From: Mytilus californianus | Taxonomy: Eukaryota; Mollusca; Bivalvia; Mytilida; Mytilidae | Direction of reading: 5' to 3' | Assembly: GCF_021869535.1 (NCBI RefSeq) | Contig: NW_026262581.1 | Coordinates: forward strand, 76,971,955-77,035,954 | Length of the DNA stretch: 64,000 nucleotides | Shown here: piece by piece, positions 1 to 12,600 of the stretch | How positions within the stretch are numbered: position 1 is the first letter of the stretch | Layout of the letters: each line of letters opens with the position of its first letter | Made by a program: the position numbers and the translations under genes | The notes under the pieces: generated by a model | Databases searched by the model: none | Told to the model about the DNA's origin: nothing | The model's input: the letters and a program-made list of their open reading frames with translations, nothing else

Positions 1-226
1 AAATTATTTCATACAGCAGTGTCTTAAGCTTGTGCAATGCCCGAAGTATTTATGCTATTGGGCCTTTTTTAACAGTGTTGATTTTCAAATGTTTCGATAT
101 GCCTCCTGTTTAATATTCATAGGCAATGCTTTTATTTGTTAATACTTACATGCAATCAACTTCATTAATATACACATGGTTTTGAATTTCTGGTTAACAT
201 TCACGGAGTACGATTTTCTTTTTCAG

Positions 227-657
227 TTAATAACTATGCACCCGAGTTTACTCAATATACTTATGAAGTTAGCATTAATTCTCTCGAAAATGACGATATA
301 ACATTATTTCAACCGGAAGTGAACGATAAAGATCGGATCGAGACTTGCGGTGACAATAATGAACAAAGCTGTCCATGTGCAGACCTTTTCTTTTCAATAC
401 ATAACGAAAACGATGGACTCTTTACTATAAATCCGAAAGATGGTAGTATATCACTGAGTAAGGGTTCAACATTACAAAATGGGCAAGATTATAGACTTGA
501 CCTGTCTGTACGAAATGTGCTGGATAAAGGAGAAAGTAAAACAGGAAAGGCTATTGTGATATTAAAGTCAAACAAAGACTGGTTGGCAGACCCAATAAAT
601 AGTCTCGTTGAACCAAGAAACAATGGATATTCTCATCACATCGTCAAAAGAGCAGCG
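227..657 (+). CDS. Exon: cadherin-like segment
   Basis: Acceptor TTTCAG precedes 227 and donor GTATGT follows 657; entry is phase 1 and exit phase 0. The translation has the cadherin signature: an APEF start, then a strand ending in LFTINPKDGSISL, then YRLDLSVR and a closing AIVILK strand. A Cys-rich insert (ETCGDNNEQSCPC) sits where the usual A-x-D-x-D calcium-binding loop would be, so the calcium sites look incomplete. A linker of about 30 residues follows, leading to module 1. Confidence 0.8.
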
Positions 658-3600
658 GTATGTGTAATTTCTTAACTATAATAAATTATTTATTTTTTTG
701 TTCCTTTTTTTCAAATTTTGTTACTTAAATTGAATGAAAAGTGATAAATTCATTATCAAAATATCTTCTGACCATTTTTATCTGACACACTTTTCCATCG
801 CAGAAAATTCGAATCCATAATGTCAAACGAATTTGAGGAATAGCATTTTTGCAATTTACATGCTTACTATAGTATATGGAAAGTATAGTACAACCAAAAA
901 GGAATAATTGTACAAGCCTGAATACAGTTTTTGTTAATTGTACGATGACTAAATGTTAATAACGTAGCATGTTTTGCATAAATAGGCGATTGTTGGTTTA
1001 AAACGTTATACAGCTTTTGATCCTTTAAGTTTACGAAAAGCAAATGCCTGTTCAGTTCTTATAAATACAGTAAATTTTCATCAAAGTAACAGCTTAATAG
1101 TATAATCATGATAAATACTTAACAGTATTGATTAAATTTCTATAAATTGTCTATATATTGACAATGTGCTAAAAGAAAGGAAAGCAGTTTTCATACGATA
1201 AGAATATTTTAATAACACAATTATGCATATGTTTTAGGCAATGGGAAACACGTTTATATTTTAGAAATGTGACTCTACTTGACATATAAAATTACTTTAT
1301 CGGAATGAAAATGGTTGTATTTTACAGTGCAATAGTTGAAGTGTAATTTAATATGTAAAGTAAATTAGAACACAACACAGGGAGTTAAGATTTAGTCCGA
1401 AAACACTTGAATTGAATATCGTGCATATAACAGGTCGTTTTTTTAAAATCTCAAAACCGAGAGTTTGGAAAGTAAAAACTATAAAACATTGCAAAAACAC
1501 AAAAACAAAAAGCGCCTTATAAACATCACATAAGGTCAACTTTGTACATCACCTAAGGTCAACTTTGCACAGCACCTAAGGTCAACTTTGCACATCACCT
1601 AAGGTCAACTTTGCACATCACCTAAGGTCAACTTTGCACATCACCTAAGGTCAACTTTGCACATCACCTAAGGTCAGCTTTGCACATCACCTAAGGTCAA
1701 CGGGTCTTCGGAAAATCTGTACTAAGTCAGGAATATGACAGTTGATTTTCACTCGTTTTGTCGATTGATAACGTTTGATTTTGTCAGTTTTTATGGACTT
1801 CCCCCTTTTTGAATTTACCTTGGATTTCGCTATTTTTGTTAAATTTTTTGGTCTACATGTAGAAACAAATGATATTCCATTCTAGATCAGTCAGTTAAGA
1901 CTAAGAAGGGCGTTTTGTCCATTATTGTCTGAAGTTTTTATGATTTTGCATGAAGGATTTTACTGAATTTTTTGGTTCTTTCAGTGTGAAAAAGCATTAC
2001 ATGCGGTTGTCTAATAGATTGAAGGCTACTATAAATGTATCTTGTAGTTTCTGTGAATTTACCTTTATTTTGTTAAATTAAAGCCTGCGATGCACGTCAC
2101 TCAGAAAACGCTTACCCTGTTGACGAACTCGTCTAGCTCCATTTGAAGTTCATGATATTCCCTCATATATTTTTGTTATCTTGATTTGTATAATTTTTTA
2201 ATGGATTTATGAGATGTATTGCCTTTAACTTAGCTGCTTAATACAGTCAAATACAATTTCTTAGATTTTATCAGTTATTTTTAATGGTTAATCTATATAT
2301 TTACTTGTTGTTTCACGGCCAAATTACCGGTATATAATTAAAAGAGGTTATTAACCCACTTTTAGCTCATCTCCAATATTATAAACAAAAGTGGCTAATA
2401 AATCAAGGTACAATGTTTGTCTTTCGATTAAATAATTAGATTAAATTTTATCAGGCTACTTTGACTTTGTGGCAAGTAATAATTTCAAATAAATTAAAAG
2501 CAAATAAAAAAAGAAGAAATTCACGCGGAAAATAAGAAACTACGTTAAATCATAAAGACGAAACTGATGTAAACATTATAAACGTTATCTAGAATAATCC
2601 TCACAAACTCCTGTCACATTTACGTACACCATTTGTAAATCACTTATTCCATTGATAAATAAGGAATATCTTAGTAATTCACAGTAATATTTAATGTAAT
2701 CGATAAGCCGTAGCGATGAACTATTTACCTAGGCAATATTCCTTGACGTCTAGACAATGTATTAACCGTTGAATCTTGTTAATTATTGTCTAAGACAAAA
2801 GGAGAAGGTACGATTAGTCCACTTTTTGGACTCAAAGAACTCAAACATCAAGTACTATGCATATATACTGAAATATTTTTTTCCCCCTATAAACCTGTCA
2901 AATAAATTCTTTTAGATGTTCATAAGACATTAATCTGTGAGATATCAGTATCAAATTTTAATATGTTGTTTCACTTATTTATGGAAAGTCTTAAAACTTC
3001 TTGCATTTACAAAAAAAAACAGGGGGTAAAATCTGCCAATAAACTCATCATAGAAACCAGGATTGAAATTTTGTACGCCAGATGCGCGTTTCATCTACAA
3101 AAGACTCATCAGTGAAGCTCGAAGCAAAAAAGTTGAAAAGGCCATATAAGGTACAAAGTTGAAGAACATTGAGAACCTAAAATTAGATTGTTTTGACATC
3201 TTGTCATTAATATTCTTTTAGAATAACCAACACCCTTACAAATATATTGTACTACTAGATAGATTTCTTATACAAATATGTTGTTATGATGAAACTGTGT
3301 ATTTTAGAACAGTTGTTGCTTATATTCAATTTTACCGGAAAACATTTACAAAATGGGTATTTTGGGTGAAATATTCATCTAAGTTTTATTTTACTGTTAA
3401 TATATTTTTGAATTACCCTGAAACTAAGGTTTAAGCTCTCTCAATATAAATTGTCCTCACTGAATGTTCTTGTTGGAAAGGTCGTTCCCCCTTGTTGAAT
3501 TTACCTTGGAGTTTGGTATTTTTGGTAATATTTGTTTGTTAACACTTGTATCTAAAAGTGTTCAGGTCTAAATCCAATAGACATTTTGAGTAAAGTGCAA

Positions 3601-6600
3601 CAAATAGAATCATTAGAAAAACCATTGTACTTGAATATTGCGCATGCACTATCTACTATGAAAAAGACAACAAAATTAGATAATAAAGTGATGTTTAAAG
3701 TAGGCAAACAGAAAGCTATATATTGTGTTTGCCTCATTTCCATATACAGTATTGTATGTGTCATTTTATTTAAGCAACTCTTTGTCTGTTTTATTATTAA
3801 CATTAAAGGAGGCCAATTAAAGATTGCACTAATTATTCAGTATAAATAATTTAATAGCGTTTCCTACGTATCATTTCATATTTACTGAATAAGTGTTGTT
3901 CATATATTTTCTGATTCTTGTTTTTCTTCTTTGGAAAAGCAACTTATAGAACAAAATTTTCAGAAAATTGAAAAACACTAAATTGAAAAGAAAATTATTA
4001 GAAACGATTAACTTGAGCATGAAACAACTGAAATATTTAGAAAAAGGTAAAACCATCTTAAACCGGGTTCACTATTATCTGAAAAGCATTAAAATAGTCA
4101 ACATGCAATATGAACATGTCACACCAATCTTCATACCTATTGTTGCTAACTTCTACGTCATTTGGTTTCTGGTGGAAATATGTCTTATTAGCAATCATGC
4201 CACATCTTCTTATTTTCATATATAAAACAAATTACGATATTTGAACATCGGTAACTACTGTCGCCTTAATATACCTATATGGAGTTATTTCCCTTTAGAA
4301 CGATAGATCTTTCTTTTGAAGAAACAATACCGGATGATACAAAATTTCGATAAAATGTGCTTCAAGGCATGAAATTATATCATGTGTAAGTTCATTTGTT
4401 TCCCTGATTATTATGCCAAGATCAAAGAAAGAAGATATATTCGCAAGATTCGTGCTCTCAAACAGCAACTACTATAATCATAATGCACTATTAATATAAA
4501 AGTTCTTAATCAAAATGTTTTTTTTAATATCAACTTACACTTTTTTTTCATTAAACAGTCAATGGCACCACAGAATGTTACCTTTGTATTGTCTAAGGTA
4601 TCACCCTATGATACGACGACAGACTTATATATCGGAAGTCGGGTCAAATTTCGACTTGAAATTTCTTTTCCGGAACCGTCAACAGACATGTTGGTAGAGC
4701 TATTCACCCCTGATAATGACACCACGGTGATGATTTTATGTGACATAGAGGTCACTAAAGGTAGTGGACTCTCTATTACTGGTTCGACGGATGTTACCAT
4801 GGAGTCAAAAACAGCAGGCTCAGTACTGGTATGTGAGATATATTCAACTTTTTTATATATTATTTGCATGTTTTAATGGTTAAAATCACATGACATCTGC
4901 TGGTTTTTTTGTTTTTTTTGCTAACATATGCTTTTCTTAAAATACATGGAAATTGGGTTTACTGTAGATATGAGATATTCTACTATAATCGAATTTTTTC
5001 CACAACATAAAAGATACTCCTGCAAACACCTCTGAAAATGTCAATTTCTTTAAAACATTCAGTATATTATGTTTTTCGTGTTTTGCAATTGAGTGTGAGT
5101 TTGTCTTCGACTTTTGAGTTTGAATAACCCTTTGGCTTCTTCCGCCTGTCTTTTTTAAACCATCACATATAAGGTAATGATATATACAGCTCTGAAATGA
5201 AATTAAAATTGACAATCGTAAGTGTTAACATACTCTTTTCCTAGCTTTGTTTCAAAGTAAGCTTAACTGTTTATAACTTATATGTACCATCTTATGGTGT
5301 TTATATATCTCAACTTGTTCGATTCGTTCGTGTATGTAACAACGTATTTGATTTTAACGAAAGAAATCTCTGTATCACTAAAAAATTATTACACCAGGGT
5401 TTTCGATATCACGAACTTGTCAAAACATTTACTAAATTTTATCATCGGTACAGGGACATCATTCGTAAATATAAATCAACATGCAGACATCTTATACTTC
5501 AGGTATTTCACATCCAATATTTTATGGTAATATTCTATACAAAGCACAAAAATGTCGGCAGTCACCTCAAAAGCTAACCAAACCTTTAAACAGACTTATT
5601 CAGAAGGGATATAGTTACGATACTGTTGTCAGGTCATTAAAGATGGCATATTTTGGTATTAATATTGATTTACTCATAGGGTCTTTGCCTCGGAAATAAA
5701 CACATTTATTCTAAAACCAGTTGTTGGCATGATACGAGTTATGTTCTTTTCATATATTTTATGATGATATCATAATTAACCCCTAACGGGAGGGATTGTG
5801 CTTGATTTTCATGTGATAAAGACATAATCTTTCAATAAGTTTAAATGAGGTCTGGAGCTGCCATGTCACTAATTGCTAGTAGTCCTTTGTTAATTCATGT
5901 ATCATTGTCATTTTGCTTCATTTCTTTTGTTACCTATTCTGACATCGGACTCGGACTTCTTTTAAACTGAGTTTTATTGTGCGTATTGCTGTGTGTTTGT
6001 TTATTCTACATTGGCTAGAGGTATAGGGGGAGGATTGAGATCTCACAAAACATGTGTAACCCCGCCGCATTTTTTGCGCCTGTCCCAATTCAGGAGCCTC
6101 TGGCCTTTGTTAGTCTTGTATGTTTTTAATTTTAGTTCATTTCTATGTTTTGGATTTTAGTGTGACGTCTATTTTCACTGAACTAGTACATATTTTTGTT
6201 TAGGGGCCAGCTGAAGCCCGCCTCCGGGTGCGGGATTTCCTCGCTGTGTTGAAGACCTATTGGTGGCCTTCGGTTGTTTTCTGCTCTTTGGTCGGGTTGT
6301 TGTCTCTTTGACACATTCCCCATTTCCATTCTCACTTTTATATGCATATAATCAAGTTAATACCATATCGTTTTCAAATAGTTCATGTGATATATAATTT
6401 ACTTTCTGGTGTATCTGTGGCATTGCTATCCCATACATTTTGCGAAAGGAGAGAGTTTATGTCTCATGGGGCCCTACAATATATAGTGTAATTACAATCT
6501 CTTGAAAGATATGATTTCTGAAAGCATTGACATTCATCATTAAATATTTAATAATGTACTTGATTGAGTTAAGCTATTTCAGTTGATATTTTATAGTGTG

Positions 6601-9600
6601 TCTTTCTATGTTGTTATGTTACATTATTGTTTCAGAAAAAGGGTGAAGGTTTGGTACCATTAAAACGTTTAAACCCGCTGCATTTGTTTGCACCTGTCCT
6701 AAGTCAGGAATCTGATGTTCAGTAGTTGTCGTTTGTTGATGTGGTTCATAAGTGTTTCTCGTTTCTCGTTTTTTATATAGATTAGACCGTTGGTTTTCCC
6801 GTTTGAATGGTTTTACACTATTCTTGGGGGCCCTTTATAGCTTACTGTTCGGTGTGAGCCAAGGCTCCGTGTTGAAGACCGTACTGTGACCTATAATGGT
6901 TTACTTTTATAAATTTTGACTTGGATGGAGAGTTGTCTCATTGGCACTCATACCCCATCTTCTTATATCTATTGTCCGTAGAATTGAACCACACTTAACG
7001 TTCTTTAATCAACACAGAGGGGAAACCTCACAGTAATTTCGGGACCTATGCCATGTATGGATATGAACGATTGAGGTTGAGAAAAGATAATTACCCATTA
7101 ACCACAATCAAAATAATTATTATGTTCATATAAACTCACGGAAATTAATTTTATTGCACTTGTTTAATTTTTAAATCGGAATATTTACAACTTCCGACAC
7201 GACTAAAACATTGCAATTGCATATTTTACCCTAGATTCATTGATATCTCATCTTTCTGGAAAAAGATGTGTTAGTCATTTAGGTTAATACTAACCAAGGT
7301 AAAGATGAAATATGGCCGTCTTTATGAAAATAAAACTAGAGAATTTGACCAAAATATTTGCTACCAGACTCTTGGGAAATACACTGTTAAAGAAATGTAG
7401 AAAAAAACTAAATCAAAGATTTTGATCTAAAACAATCATTTTGAACTAAAACAATCATTTTGATCTGAACAATACATTATCTAGTCATGTTCTTTCAGTC
7501 AATTTTAAGACTGATCCACTGAGGTTAATTCAGTACTGTTCAGAGAATTCGCTTGCAGTCAAATAAGATTGATTCAGTCTATGTTAAGACTCAGCATGAC
7601 AATATGTAAAACAATTTGAAAGAGAAAAGCAACGGCCATACGTTTACACCTTTTTGCAGATCCTATAGATTGAAATGCTCGAAAAATTTAACATCTTATC
7701 CATAAATGTTGTTTGTTTTATTGTCGCATGGTTTGGATTGTTCTAATATAAAAAAAAATTAAAAAGTTCATGCCTATTTCTTTCATCGATGATTTGTAGA
7801 AGCTGAAATAAGAAATACTATTTTTTATTTGTTTTTTGTATACACATTTGGTTATCAAGAATGCTGTAAGCGAAGAATACGTAATGTGGGCGATATTTCG
7901 AATGTTTATGCAATTATGTATGCATTAAGAACTCATTGAAATGCACCTGAGTAGAGAAAAAAATACATTCATGTCTGTAGTATAATGAATAAAATGCAGG
8001 TAAAGTGTTATAAAAGGTGTTGTTTTCACTTTAAATAGCGATTTTTCGAAAAATCGTGAACAGCTTGTTAAAAATAAACACGTTCTATGTTTGGTGATAA
8101 GAGAATAAAATCTAAACCCTTTTAGTATGTGTGCTGTATGAAAAAAAACTTTTTATAAAAGAAAAGTCAGAATTTGCAGCATGACACCAAATTCTGTGGA
8201 CAAGTTTTCGAGAATATGAATATGATTAATATGCATATTTATGATGCTTTTTACGCAAGCTTAATTTTGAATGTCCAAGGACCATAAATATCGAGCAAGA
8301 AGTTTCTTCCTGTTTGGCAATATTCATGAAAATTGTGGCCCTTGGACATTTGAAATGAGCTAGGTAATTTATGAGTAAGAAAACAAAACATTTATGCTTT
8401 ACGGGATGGGTTTGTCAGGCAGTTATTGATAATATTCACATCTTTAAAAAAGAATCTGATGAAATTTTCAACTAAATAAGGCAACAATTCAATCCAAATT
8501 TTAATTAAAAATGCAAAAGACCTTCCTCGTAACTAAATGTTTATCCACAGAAGTGTAAACTCGAATCTATATTCTGTTCTCCAGACTTTTTGACGTTTAT
8601 TTGATAAAGATTTTTTAACAAAAGTTACGAAATACCGTTGATAATGTATTTTATCTTTTGCTGTATTTATCAGGCATAAAAACACATATCATGTGACTAT
8701 TTGTATTTACTTAAATGTATTAATCATCGTCCATTCACTATCATATTTCTTCTGACAGCATGATAGAGCAATAATAAACCTTGGAACTGTAACAGTCAAC
8801 AGCTGCATTAGCCTTGACGAATGCACATTAGTTATCACATATGAAGCTGTCATGGTAGACGATACGGTACAGAACGGAAGCATTTACTGGGTCAGCGCAG
8901 GCGCAGAATACAACAATGCCAATGAAGTTTGGGTCGGGCAGGCGTCATTTGCCACAATCACTGATACACTGGTATATCATTGTATTGATTTATTAGTATA
9001 GTAAACATATCTATAATTCAAAAACATGGAGAATGTGCGTTTTTCAAACAGTCTTTATTCAAGTCAAGGTAGCATTCAAAACGTTTCCGAACGTTTCAGT
9101 TATGCGATAAATCCGGAACCCATCATTAAACTTTCGAAAGAAAACATATCAACACATAGTATTCCTCTGTGTGATGATATATCTACCATAAAGAGATCAT
9201 TGATCGATAGCTATTAATATAAAGAGGAACACTTGCAGCGATGGTTCAAAAGTAACATAACTACTTCTACTGATACACAAGATGACGTAGTTTTCTTTAA
9301 CTTAACTGGGGCCTCGGTTGCCGAGTGGTCTACGTAGTTTTACTACCGAACAATTAGCCCGTTAACACTGATGTTGTGAGTTCGAGCCCCGCACGTGACA
9401 CGTGCATTCAACTCCAATTTTACATGACTAGGATTGCCAGTTTTCCTGCCGAGAGTCGGTGGTTCTCTTCGGTCACTGCGGCATCCTCCACCAATAAAGT
9501 TACCGCCACGAAATAGTAAATAGTGATCAAAACGGCGTTAAATCACCAAAATACAATTAATCAATCAAACTTTTACTGAAGATGCCACACCTGATGGTGA

Positions 9601-12600
9601 AACATGTCGACCATTGTAACAAAATTATAATTGTAAACATTATAATGAATGAAAATTTAAAAGTATATTTGCTTGTCATGCTTTAGAAGTTCAATTATGT
9701 AGTAATTTGTCTCAAAACAGATTTTAACTATTTACAGGCTATAACCGAAACGCCAACTTTTAATTTCACTGGCCCGCCGACTTTTCCGATTGGATCAGCA
9801 GCCATGTTTGAAGTTGAAATGTATTTACCTTATCCATCAACAGCCTTGAAATTTGATTCATTTTCACCTCTGAATACTTCATCAGTTGTCAGTATATGTT
9901 CAGCAAAAATTAAAAGCATTGGTGATAATTTTAAGTGTGGTCTTGATGAGTCAGCGATCAGTAAAACTATGTATCAGGACAGTAACGGACTAGGAAATAA
10001 CATTGCTCATCTTGATATCGGAACTGTTATCAATAAAGGTAAGAATGTGTTTGTATCAAATATTCACTTCGTGATTTTAATGAAAATTGATATTGTCTGT
10101 TAAGTTATATGACGGTAAGGTACACTCTAACAGACAATGCTGTATTTGCATTCCATTTATTAACCAGTCCACACAAAAATTGGTATAAATAATTTATATA
10201 ATTAAATATCTAGATCATTTTATCTCAGGACAATCTTTATGCAAAGATGCTGAAGAAAAGGTAACTTTAATCACAGTCTGGTAGAATATGCTTCCGTCAG
10301 ATTACAATGCAGTTGTTGTAATAGTCTAGACGAATGGACATACACAAATGCAGTTCACTTGTGTGTTTATCTTAACTACTCGTTAGTGACACATTGAAGT
10401 CACAAATTTAGATCCAGTTACTCACAAACATTTTTCTTGTTGTAAAGATTTGTTCGAACACAGTATTAATGATAGTGTGAAATCATGGTCAATTTTGTAA
10501 TAACATTAATTTGAATCAATATTTTTTAGTAACGCAATGTTGTAAACGTGTTACTTTGGAAATAAACAAAGATACTTTTGCATAAAGTGTTAACACAATT
10601 TGGTTTTTTCTGTTTGTTTTCTGTTAGCATCACGAGACGTATCGCAGGACACAGTAAGCAGCACAATCATAGTCGAATTTGTTGCCCACATGTACAAAGA
10701 TGTTTCATTCGTCGGGCAAGATTATTGGATGGGAGCTGCATTTGAAATGGGGTCAACTCAAATTTGGGCTGCACAGCTTAAATTTACTGGTGCTGCTGCA
10801 ATAGATCCTTCTGGGATGGTAAGTGGAAAGTTTTCTTTTAACAAATATAGCTATATAATTTTTTCACTTATTCTCAGTATAAAAGAACATATATATTTTG
10901 TTAAAGAATGAGCTATAGTACTTGTCCAATCATGTAGTCAAGTAAACAGTCTTAAACTGATGTTCAGTGGTTGTCGTTTGTTGATGTGGTTCATAAGTGT
11001 TTTTCGTTTCTCGTTTTTATATAGATTAGACCGTTGGTTTTCCTGTTTGAAATATTTCAATCCTTTTTGGGTTGATTTATGATACATATATAAGTAAGCA
11101 ATGAATGTGGTTCTTAAATTTGTTAGATGCTTTTTGTGCTTCAAACGTTTGTTTGTTTTGAGATTGTGACACAGTGATGACTGCTGTACCCATATTTTGA
11201 CAATGTTACCTATTATGTCTGTTTTGTTCACGCATCGTTGTAAATATAATGGAATTTGATGCGACTGTCATACAAGTGAGAGGTTTAGCGCTATAAAACC
11301 AGGTTTAATCCACCATTTTCTACATTTGAAAATGCCTGTACCAAGTCAGGAATATGACAGTTGTTGTCCATTCGTTTGATGTGTTTTATCATTTGATTTT
11401 GCCATTTTATTAGGGACTTTCCGTTTTGAATTTTCCTCGGAGTTCAGTATTTTTGTGATTTTACTTTTTACATTTCTGGGGCCCTTTATAGCTTGCTGTT
11501 CGGTGTGAGCCATTGCTCCGTGTTGAAGGCCGTACTTTGACCTATAATGGTTTACTTTTACAAATTGTGACTTGGATGGAGAGTTGTCTCATTGGCACTC
11601 ATACCACATCTTCTTATATCTATTAAACGCATGACGCTTATTACACTTTATTATACTACATCAAGGTACAGTATTTTGTTATAGGACAACGTCATTTGAC
11701 ATACTTTCTAAACATTCACAGCTGGTTTTCTCTGATATTGCAACACGAATAGAATAACGTAATGATATAGATACGATGCTGTAGAAGTGTGAACTGTTGA
11801 AGTCCTATACAAATAAATTAAAAAAAGCTTCTAGGGACAATTTTCACCAATAGTCATGCAATAACCCTTTTATTGTATAGAAAAGCATTTCAATCAACAT
11901 ATTTTGTCACTAACTTGAAGCTTTATTCGCATTAATGCAATGTTGAATATTATTGCACGCTTATGTTTGGTTACGTTCTGTATGCATTATGATGTTGCCA
12001 TACAAATAATGAACATATACTGCACACCTATTCGAAATCTTAATAAACGCAATACATAGATTTGGAAAAGAGGATGTGATGTATACTTCAATAAGCAACC
12101 TAACGGCTTAAAATACGACAAGACGTCAAAAGGTAAACACACGGTGTTCAACAATGTACAATTGTCTAAATAATAGTGCAAGCCTTAAAACGCCAAAGTC
12201 GTTAAATTTGTCAATGAATCAAATAGAAATATCACATAGATCTGTCATCGTCATTAAATTTTCCAAATAGCAAAAAAAAAGCATTAGATATGACGTCAGT
12301 CAACCATTGACAATGTTCATGATTTGGGACAACCACATGACATTTGTTGGTGTTATGCTAGGTATTTTCAGATCCCATCCTTCTCCATTTTAATTTAAAT
12401 CAGAGCACTTACTAGAAGGCCACATAAGAACATGCAATAAAAATCAGTCCATTGAAAGCGCTGAACTCTGTAGTAACGGTAATAATCTATAACGTATTAT
12501 TGAATGCTCGTAGTGATTGCTAACTCAAAGTCCTAAACCTGGTGATATGAAATATTGCCTTATGATTTCTTTTTACTTTTATAAAAGGGATATTTCTATA

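Noticed and set aside
1525-1702. CRISPR-like array of regular repeats
   Set aside because: The 23-bp units are directly contiguous with no unique spacers, and the context is a eukaryotic intron.
3586-3849. Overlapping plus and minus open frames of about 85 codons
   Set aside because: Mirror-image frames in AT-rich intron, without motifs or splice support.
9308-9400. Possible functional tRNA gene
   Set aside because: A and B boxes are present, but the sequence does not close into a proper acceptor stem and continues into a SINE body and tail.
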